From the NCBI GenBank assembly GCA_008704415.1, contig VXIS01000081.1:1-64000 (forward strand): a stretch of DNA of 64,000 nt, written 5' to 3'. A model generated the notes under the pieces. It ran no database searches. It was not told the origin of the DNA and saw only the letters and a list, made by a program, of their open reading frames with translations. Made by a program: the position numbers and the translations under genes. The stretch comes from Sphaerosporella brunnea. Its lineage: Eukaryota > Ascomycota > Pezizomycetes > Pezizales > Pyronemataceae. Every line of letters begins with the position of its first letter. Positions within the stretch are counted from its first letter, which is position 1. Below are positions 55,968 to 64,000 of the stretch, piece after piece.

Positions 55968-56422
55968 AGTCCCCTAGGATACCTAACGATTTTTTTTGTT
56001 TGTTTTAGGTTGCAGAATTGATTTCCCGGCACGTGTCTATGATTGCAGGGACTTCAAGGGCACCAAATTGGGACAATCCTCCGGAGGACCAGTTTACCCA
56101 GTTTTCCAGTATATAGACCGTTAAATATCGCGACACGCTAGGAGGTCTTCAAGCTAATATCCCTCTATGTGCCACCGAACATTCAGCAGGAAAAAGTGCT
56201 GTAAGGAGGTGTAGCTGCTCAGAAACCAAAGCCATCAACGCGTGACCTCAACAGCAGCACCACTACTCCATAACAACGCACGATTCAACACGCTGAAAGT
56301 CATCAAATATATCAAACTAAAGTCTTCTAAGAAGCTGATGCCCAGCCCGTCTTCTTGCATCCTTTCATAAACTGCGTGACACCATACATAACACTAGTTA
56401 TGTGGAAAGAGAATATGCAATA

Positions 56423-56553
56423 AGGATGATGGGCCAATGATAAGCGAAATAGCACAGGAAAGAAACAGACCCAAAAGGGGCCTAGATTGCCATGGCCACC
56501 AGGACCGCATAACCGCTCCTCCTCCACCTCCTACCGCTCCTCCTCTTCCTCCC
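56423..56553 (-). mobile_element. LINE 3'-region fragment, right arm
   Basis: Mirror of 13,495-13,625, near-identical. Confidence 0.4.
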
Positions 56554-56763
56554 CCTCTCGACGCTTGCCATAGTTAGCTTTTGTGGATGCGTGTAGACGA
56601 GTTAATGATTTCCAGGAGAGTTAGGCGCTGCAAAACTCCCATATAGTAGAATACCTTCAACCAGAGTCTGGGCCGGTCAAGCTGAGCGTGCCTTCGTGTT
56701 CTTAGGCCATGTGCCCTCTTCCAGGGGTATTCAGATGCTGTGGTCGTATTGCTTGCTTGTGAT

Positions 56764-57544
56764 TTCGATTGATACTTTATGTTTGTAATCAAGGTTATTG
56801 TCTGTATGTGGCCGCGAACGATCATGACAGGCCCCCTCCTCATCCCCTCACTTATCCTGTTCGCCCCATTATTGATGCTGTTTCATGTGTCAACTGCGGC
56901 TACTTAACATACTAGAAAGGAAAAGTTAGTAAGAGGAAAAACATGACAAAAGAAAGAAAAACATGCCCGTAACAACGGAAACAAAGCCATGGCCACCCCT
57001 CTGATTCCTCTTCAGCCGATGATGACAAGTAATCTTCCTGCACCACGGGTTGGCCAACTTTCGTATGCGGTATACCGCCGAAAATGCAGGATAGGGCCGC
57101 TCAGACAGGCGTTTATATTTTTTCGACGTTTCTGGATTTAAGGCCAGTTTCGGCGTCAAATGGCTTACAGACATCGATAAACAGCCGGTTGAAAATTCGG
57201 ATATCCAAGTCAAAAACGCCCGTCTGAGCGGCCCTGATATGTAGGTGGCCTTCTCCTCCGACTCCACTTGATGATGCGGCGAGCCATCCACTGCTCGGAG
57301 TCCATACAGTCGCCTTTGCATCGTTCCAGTGCCGTCTGGGCGTTGGCAAAGATGGTGTATGCCTGGCCACTCTCTGAGCGTTGGTTAAAACGGTGGACGG
57401 CTCGGTAGATTGCGTAGACTTCGGCATCAAACACCTCCGCGGCGATGGCTTTCCACGGTCCAGAAGGGCTCCAACTGGGGTAGTGGGCGGTATGTGAGGC
57501 CGGTGTTGAGGCCGGTCCTGGGTTCGGGATTCGATTGATACTTT
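56764..57544 (-). mobile_element. LINE insertion with target duplication, right arm
   Basis: Mirror of 12,504-13,283. The 15-bp direct repeats are at 56,764-56,778 and 57,530-57,544; the RNase H fragment is at about 57,236-57,488. Confidence 0.65.
57093..57235. mobile_element. 143-bp MITE-like element, right arm
   Basis: Mirror of 12,813-12,955; both terminal repeats present. Confidence 0.7.
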
Positions 57545-59754
57545 GTTTATGCCGGGCCCCGTTAAGACCTCTTAATCCTTGATACTGAGTTTGGAGTATA
57601 ACAATAACTCGAATAGCTCTTTCGTACTTCGCGTCTGCTGCAACAGTGACGCAGTATATATATCAACCCGTGTTGAAAGGAGCCTGAAAAGGGTTATGCC
57701 GGTCGACAGAAACTTGCAACAACCCCGTTGTAGCGTAGCCCTCCATCCACATGTAACCACGCATGCCTGCGGTCATCATGCCTTCATAACCGATCCGGAA
57801 GGAAGTTGACATCCCATTGAAACACTCAGCCTGTAATCGTACGCTGTGCTTTATCATGCAAAGCTTGAGGCCTTGGAAGCTGTCCCTCAACTTGCCCCTC
57901 TTGATGCGGTTTTTGTGCCCGTCTATATCAAGCTCCGGACACAACCGTGGGACTTGCTGTCTCGCCGTTTATCGTTGCCTTGGATGGACAGGCCTCGTTG
58001 TGTGTTGCATCCTGGAATACTGAAACGACGCGTCAATGAGATCCGGTATAAGCAATGCATCATCCATGACGTAGCGTAGGCGGAATAGTTTCTGCGAAGG
58101 CAGGAACCGAAGCCCGCCTCGAGTCTGGGGGCCTGAGAGATATTGCTTGCATCGTTGAAGAACAAGCCTGTTGCCGACTTATTCTCCTGTGCTCTCGAAA
58201 ACTGCCCCATCATCAAGCCTGATTTCTTCCAACATTCGTGCTTGGCTGTTTTAATTTGTCGCCCGGGGGTCGATTCAGATTTCAGAATGGACTTGGTATC
58301 TTTCTGCATGTCGGTTCCGACCTTGCCGCGGATATGAAAAGCCACCGTAGGCTTGGTGACGATGTGGTGGTTGCAACCAGCCTTATCTTTCCTCGTCACC
58401 ATAGTGCTGGGAAGGTATTGATTCTTTTCATACACTGATGCCTTCGAGACAAGTCAACCTCTTCGTGTTCGTATCGGTGTAGGGTCGCACTGCCTGCGGA
58501 AATTGTGTGACAGACCTCCACTGTATGATGTATGTATGCAGAATCTCTCAAACTTTGTTTGGTATCTCTTGAGGTCGACAATCCATGGGCGATCGATGGC
58601 CGAACAGCATTTAACTATGTGAGCTCATGGAGATAAAATATGTGCAGACGTCTTAAATGTGCCTCGAGGTGTTGTAAAAAAGGTGCTCTGTGCACATCAA
58701 AGCACGGCCGGTCAGGTACCTGTCGCCATAATCTCCCACCGCCTTGCCTTTGCGTCGAACACATCCTTCGTCTCCCCGATGCCTTTGGGAGAGTTTTCGG
58801 CGTACCGTCACTATCTTTCTATCAGCTATTTCCCTCAATATCAATCCCAAGCTCTGAACTATGCTACGAAACCGTTTTCTACCATTCCTGATAACAGTCA
58901 CACATGAAAACTCGCGTTGTGCTGTCCAATTTTCGTTGCTGTAAGTGCGGCGTCCACAGCTTCAGCTGTGAGGTGGCCTCGTGAAGGGTGGTGATACTAT
59001 CGATACCAGCCATTGGCGCTGTTCCTTCGACGCGGAGATGATGGCGGCTGCGATGGGTGCTGATGTGGGTGACGAGGGAGGGGGCGTGTTGGCTGTTACC
59101 AGCGTTGAGGAGAAGTAATGAGGTGATGTGGGGCAAGGTTGTCCCCGCTGTTACGGCTGAGATCCATGACAACTCACAGATTATCAGGCACACTTTAGAT
59201 TTGCACGAGAGAGCAGCTTCCGTATATTACGAATTCTCGTGAATTATTTTTTCTCTCTAGATAGCATGTTTACGTGAAGTCCTGAAGCGACTTCCGAAGG
59301 TTTACGGAATATGCAAGGGATTAGAAGCTTTACTTTGCGAACACGTGAAGTCCTTGTTGTCATCATATTCTTCACACTGTGTTTCCTATAGGATGGGATT
59401 CGGTGTCCGGAGCCGCTATACTTTGACATCTCGCCACTTCGCACCGGAAATGGCGGTGCTGTACTGATATTTGAGGAGATAAAATGTTGGATAGAATACA
59501 TATCGCGCAGTTGCCCTCACTACGATCAAAGATGCTACAGTTTATCAATATCCAAAAGAAACCAGATGTGAACGCCGAATGTTTGTTCCTATTGAGACAT
59601 CGCCGTCCTAATGAAACGGTGACGATCGCTAAGTACAAAGACGACGGAGCTCAGTTTCAAAAGAAACCGTGAGAAGCACAACACGCAAAGCACAACACAC
59701 GAAGCGGTAAACAGCAACCATCCACCGCAAAACCGACCGGACCACTATCCCAGC

Positions 59755-60510
59755 TCAGTTGTCCTGTTCTCCCTGGACGTTGTCGTTCTGACCGTTGTTA
59801 CGGTTCTTACGCTTAGGCCTGCGACGCGGCCTCTTCCTCTTCTTGCTGCCGTCCTGACGGCCGTTGTCGCCGTGGGAATCAACCTTGTCAGTGGCGACGC
59901 GGTCGTCACGCAACGTGCCGACGCCGTCGGAGGCGATGGTATCAGTGTTGGTGGTGTCCTCGCTGGCCACTCTAATCGCATGCATAACAGCCGTGGTGTC
60001 GTCGTAGCTGATCATGGCAGCGCGGGGGTTGGATCGAAAAATCTCGACCAGGCTCTGCATCTGCACGAAGAAAATCGCATCCTCGAGTGTATCTTCATCG
60101 ATACGGTAGCGGACGATCTCATCGCCAGCCGAAGCGTCGGCCACAGGGTTTGGCGAAGACTTGGTGGTGGTGCGCTGAGCCTTGTCACCATCGCGAGCCT
60201 TCTCGACGTTTTCATGTTCCTGGAGGATCTCGAGCTGCTGGATCCGCTCGATGATCGCGGCAAGGACCTCCGGCCCCGCGGCGGCGTCTTCGTCCACTCG
60301 TCGAGAACCTGCCATCCACTCACTCGCGATTGCCATGATTTGGTTTACGTCGCGCTTTTGTGCGGTCAGGATAGCGATCGTGGTCGTAACCGGCCCGTGG
60401 AGGTACTCAGTCGTGAGCTTTTCGTAGGAGATCCGAGCGGAGAAGGCTCCACCGCGACGCAAGCGCTCGGCAGCAGCAGCGAGCGCGTCTCGGTAGTCGG
60501 TAATCGGCAT
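59755..60510 (-). CDS. Orphan nuclear-type protein, 251 aa, right-arm copy
   Basis: Encodes the same 251 residues as 9,538-10,293, with the same leader and a TATA box at 60,655-60,663. If the palindrome is real, the genome carries two identical copies facing each other about 50 kb apart. Confidence 0.75.
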   Translation of the reverse strand: MPITDYRDALAAAAERLRRGGAFSARISYEKLTTEYLHGPVTTTIAILTAQKRDVNQIMAIASEWMAGSRRVDEDAAAGPEVLAAIIERIQQLEILQEHENVEKARDGDKAQRTTTKSSPNPVADASAGDEIVRYRIDEDTLEDAIFFVQMQSLVEIFRSNPRAAMISYDDTTAVMHAIRVASEDTTNTDTIASDGVGTLRDDRVATDKVDSHGDNGRQDGSKKRKRPRRRPKRKNRNNGQNDNVQGEQDN

Positions 60511-62265
60511 TTCCTGAGGCTTTTGATGGTGAAAAAAGCGTCGGCGAGGGGGGCGAGGATGGGGATGTTCGTGGGATAGAGGTCGTGGGTTTGAAAGGGA
60601 GGGTGTTGAAGGTAAGTGGAGGTGAAGTGAAGAAGACTCGGAGGGATGCTCTGGGTATTTATAGACAAAATTGATGTGCGGACGTCGCCCTGCGGTGCTT
60701 CACTGAATTCTAGTCCTTCTGGGATTTTTCGCGTTGTCAGCAGTCAGTCTGCCAGTCGGGAGATATATGCCAGTATATATCCTGCTTCCTGAGTGGTCTC
60801 GATAGCAATCTATACACCTGTGTCTGGTGGTTGGAGCCTACGTCGAGCCATAGTAGCAGGTGACTGGTTGAAATAGATACGTAACTGTGGGCTGGAAATG
60901 GCACTCAAAGAGCTGTGCTTGCAAATTTAACTGAGCGTGCTTGCACGATCGCCGTGGAGATGACCCGCAATATTGTCGCAAAGGTAGGCGATAATTGTTG
61001 GCTTCCGGCGTAGCACCATGCACAAGCAGACCACAAAAATAAAAGAAACCAAGGAAATTGCACTACGAGAAGCACTCCAGACCCATTGAACCAAATTGAA
61101 CTTCACATGCAACTGCAGTGATCCGCATCGATTGGTACAATCGACTCACGGTGGACCAGAGTCGTTCGAGCAGAATTAGCCATGAAGGTATCCCTTCAGG
61201 GGTAATTTCTGATCGACGGGCGGTGTTGTTGAGGCACTACCTCACGTAAGCCATGAAAACGATCTGGGGCGAGAGATCGCATGAAGTGACGGTTAAGAGT
61301 GGCAGAAAGTGCGATCCCATTGTCGGCAATCTAGTATGAGCTATTTCCAGCTTTTACCATAATGCCAGGCTATTGGCAACACTGCTCTATGGTTTTGAGC
61401 CTATGCTGGTTGTACGACTTCATGAACTCCGTATGTACGGTATCGCTGCCATTTTGCCACAGTATTGGGGGCCTTTCCGTCGGCAGAATCGACCGATGTT
61501 CTATTGCAACAAACAATCATCCTTTCACGCCGATCGATTGAATGGAACAGGGGTTGAAGCTCCCTCTGTCTATAACAACTGTCGGTTTGGAACGATTTCG
61601 CAGATAGTTAATTCTTCTATTCGGCCCCGAGAGAGGCTCTCATTCGCGAGCAAATACCCAGTGATAACTCTATCTTTTTGTCACTGCGGTAGAACTGCGG
61701 TGGCAACTTTACCTCCTGTTTTATTACGATATCCAGCTGGCTATAGCTTTTGCTTCCTTTCTCGAGGTTGCTTTGATCTGCCTCAGCATTTTTAGGCAAG
61801 AATACAGGCTCGTTTAGACAACTTTTGGCCTCCTCAGAGCCACGCTCTTATACGGAACTGAGCAGAAGCAATCAAGCAATGCGACGAGGTGATTAACAGG
61901 TGAAAATCAGAGTATTGTATAGGGAGGGGAAATCTAGAGAATTCGCATTCCCTGAATCAAAGGAAACCAGGGATGGTAACGGCTAGGCGGTCCAAGCCAG
62001 TTCTGGTGTTTCTGTTGACCTTTCCTTTTGTTCTGTCTGATTATTTAATCGGCTTTTATGCCCCGTACCCCTCAAAACATAGTGAAATGTCCAGCGTACC
62101 CCCCTGAAGTTTTTTTTATGCCCCATACCCCCCAATGCCCGCACCTCAAACTGTGACTCGAGATTATCAGTGACTTTCCCGACACCAATCCACCACATAT
62201 TCACCACCGCACCCATCCACCCACACCATCAACACTGCTGTCGGTCAGTTTCTTCGTACCCAACA

Positions 62266-62562
62266 ATGTCGACACACTGGCGGCCAGAAACCACAACCCC
62301 GACCGCAGCCACTGTGACTGCACCCCTAGCAACTAGGGTGGGGGCACGGAATGTTGGGCAGGGGTTTCCCACATTTCAAGATTTCAAAGAATATCTGGCA
62401 CGTTGGGCTGTTTCTGAAGGTTTTAAGCCTCACTTTAAGAAGTCCAACCGTCAGAAAAAATGTGATTGTCCGTGTCGAACCAAACATTCAGGAAAAATTC
62501 GGTGTTGGAGCTCGTCAAGCTTTCTGGACAATTGCAAAGGCTTGCACGCTGCGTGGGTTTGA
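62266..62562 (+). pseudogene. MULE N-terminal fragment, right arm
   Basis: Mirror of 7,582-7,800. With 6 instead of 7 bases in the homopolymer the frame continues past KSNRQKK into CDCPCRTKHSGKIRC, 32 residues further, to a stop at 62,562. Confidence 0.5.
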
Positions 62563-62937
62563 AAAAAGCGATGAAAGAATTGAAAGAGCTCAAGCCAAGT
62601 AGCCATGAGTATTTCTAGGCACGAGCTTTTTTTCCCTGGCTCACGGTTTGGCTTTTTGACGTCGGACATTGTGTAGTCAGCTAATGCTCTGTATCAGGAG
62701 AAACGATCAAAGCCTGTGTTGGATATCCTCTTTTGGATTTAACACAATCAAATGCACCGTCGATTCCTACGTCATGAGCAAGCTATGGCACTGCCCGCTG
62801 GTCAACGACTTACAGATTGGGGACTCGCCCTCCTGAAAGCTTCCGTTTCTTATGCCGGTGGCAATCCTGTACGGATGGGAACCGGTAGCCATACCAAAGG
62901 TTGAGTTTTACAAATCAGTGACAGGAGGTTTTTTACT

Positions 62938-63282
62938 ATGGAGCTTGGTGCTCGCAGCTGTACCTGTACACGCTTTGTAGATACAGGTATCCCTTGTAGA
63001 CATGCAGTCGCGGTCATTAACTGTCTCAAAAAAGCTCCTCTGGACTATATGCCTACGTTTGTGCATGCGCACAGCTGGCTGGACACCTACAGTGCTGCTA
63101 TGGTCCCTATCGAGCAAGAAGATGTTAGAAATCTGAAGAAGGCTGCCGATCAGCGTATTACAGAGACGGTTAATCATACAGCCCGGGGCCAAGCTGGAAA
63201 CTTCAACCATGACGAGTCTGATTCTGACTCTGAGCTTTCGGATGCTCCAATTGGACAGTGTAAAGTGCAGAGAGGCCCATAG
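62938..63282 (+). pseudogene. MULE SWIM fragment, right arm
   Basis: Same 114 codons as 6,764-7,108, with the CxC...CxH motif. Confidence 0.85.
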
Positions 63283-64000
63283 GTGAGGAGCGTGGGAGGG
63301 AACACAGATGTGCAGGGGGACAGAGAACGATCTGCAGAAAGGAGCTCTGAGCTACCGCCTGGTTTCTCTTTTTTTGCGTTGTCAATTTAATACTGTTGGA
63401 CTCTAAATGAAGACCTATGATCTTCCCTTTCTTTAAGCTATACGAACGATGCTAAGGTGCGCGCACATTGGGAGGTGAGGCGGAGGTCTCTGGGGCATAG
63501 AAAAAGCTTCCGGGGGGGTACACTGGACATTTCGCTATGTTTTGGGGGGCACAGGGCATAAAAGCCGTTATTTAATTCCTACGATTTTCGGTACTGTTTG
63601 TCCTCCGTTGATGGAAGGGCTTGGGTTGGGATGAGGAGCTCTGGATAGGCTGTATGCCTGCAAAAATCATTCCCTTTCACTGCGTCCGACGCAGGCCGCC
63701 GTCCTGAATGTGTCTGGCATGGTTTACTTTGAGGTACTACGGGGAAAACGCTGGCGGTTGTCTACACTGGCAAGTGCAATGGCAGCACCCCGTTCGGGGA
63801 TCATGATTCCCTAGCCCTGCCTGTATGATACTCCTCGGCCTTGCACTCACTGATCGGGGTGTATACAGAGCTTCAGCACGTGCGGGTCAGTGATCATCGT
63901 TCATATACCGAAACTGAAACCTATTCGGTCAAAGTACACCAGGGGGGTTAGTAGTGCCATTTCTCTTCCGTCGGTTGCTGAAGCATTTCATAACTGCAAA

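Larger units (their letters stand above)
45600..56000. other. Zone of dense arm-to-arm mismatches
   Basis: Within this interval the right arm differs from the left every few to a few tens of bases, mostly by single-base insertions and deletions plus scattered substitutions of all types. Worst at about 53.0-55.0 kb. On both sides (34.5-45.6 and 56.0-64.0 kb) the arms are almost identical. Genes in this zone should be read from the left arm. Confidence 0.85.
62050..63567 (+). mobile_element. Non-autonomous MULE, right arm
   Basis: Mirror of 6,479-7,998, with target duplications TTATTTAAT at 62,041-62,049 and 63,568-63,576. Two bases shorter than the left copy. Confidence 0.9.
34488..64000. repeat. 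Right arm of giant palindrome (runs off the window)
   Basis: Reverse complement of the left arm. It is near-identical at 34.5-45.6 kb and 56.0-64.0 kb, with occasional one-base homopolymer differences. It is noisy at 45.6-56.0 kb and carries an unpaired insert of about 0.9 kb there. It is still paired at the last base of the window. Confidence 0.96.

Noticed and set aside
6046..64000. RIP (C-to-T mutation) as cause of arm differences
   Set aside because: Differences are mainly one-base indels and mixed substitutions and are restricted to one stretch; RIP would give one-directional transitions over both duplicated arms.

Overview
The window looks like a piece of a filamentous fungal genome, most likely an ascomycete. 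The evidence is GT...AG introns of about 50 nt with CTRAY-type branch sites, TATA boxes followed by C/T-rich leaders without ATG, a Hop-like MULE transposon with a 9-bp target duplication, and a fragment of a non-LTR retrotransposon (LINE) carrying RNase H. I recognise no rRNA, tRNA, CRISPR array or bacterial operon. Gene density is low. Most long open frames are shadows or relics.

The dominant structure is a giant inverted repeat. Everything from about 6,046 to 34,441 recurs in reverse complement from 34,488 to the right window edge, around a 46-bp unpaired spacer (34,442-34,487). Pairing still holds at base 64,000 (partner 6,046), so the true arms are longer than the window. Coordinate sums of partner bases are about 68,926-68,930 near the centre and about 70,048 in the outer part. 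The 1.1-kb difference arises in 45.6-56.0 kb of the right arm, which carries dense small indels and one unpaired, T-poor insert of about 0.9 kb. The rest of the arms is nearly identical. This fits either a fold-back assembly artefact with one badly polished stretch or a real palindrome that has begun to diverge; the mismatch pattern favours the artefact.

Layout of the left arm (mirrored on the right beyond 6,046): 1-5,300 holds short repeats, inverted repeats and a repeat-family copy; 5,311-5,646 is a small orphan gene with an intron just after its stop; 6,479-7,998 is an internally deleted MULE; 9,538-10,293 is a 251-codon orphan gene with TATA box and leader; 12,504-13,283 is a 5'-truncated LINE with a nested MITE-like element; 14.6-15.3 kb has a Pro/Ala- and Lys-rich frame; 16.1-17.3 kb has further repeat copies with promoter-like sequence.

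From about 22.9 to 34.4 kb the character changes. A series of minus-strand units follows, each with short exons, an intron of about 50 nt with a conserved extended donor, and a diverged repeat block of about 115 bp that recurs six times every 1.2-2.3 kb. Several units carry internal tandem duplications (168 bp, which is 56 codons; also 82, 70, about 62 and about 45 bp). Relics inside include a short-chain dehydrogenase-like pseudogene, a PB1-like peptide and a possible gag-like frame next to the palindrome centre. This array of rapidly changing, intron-bearing units is the best candidate for undescribed biology, although intact reading frames could not be shown. The ORF evidence is visual; no alignments or database searches were run.
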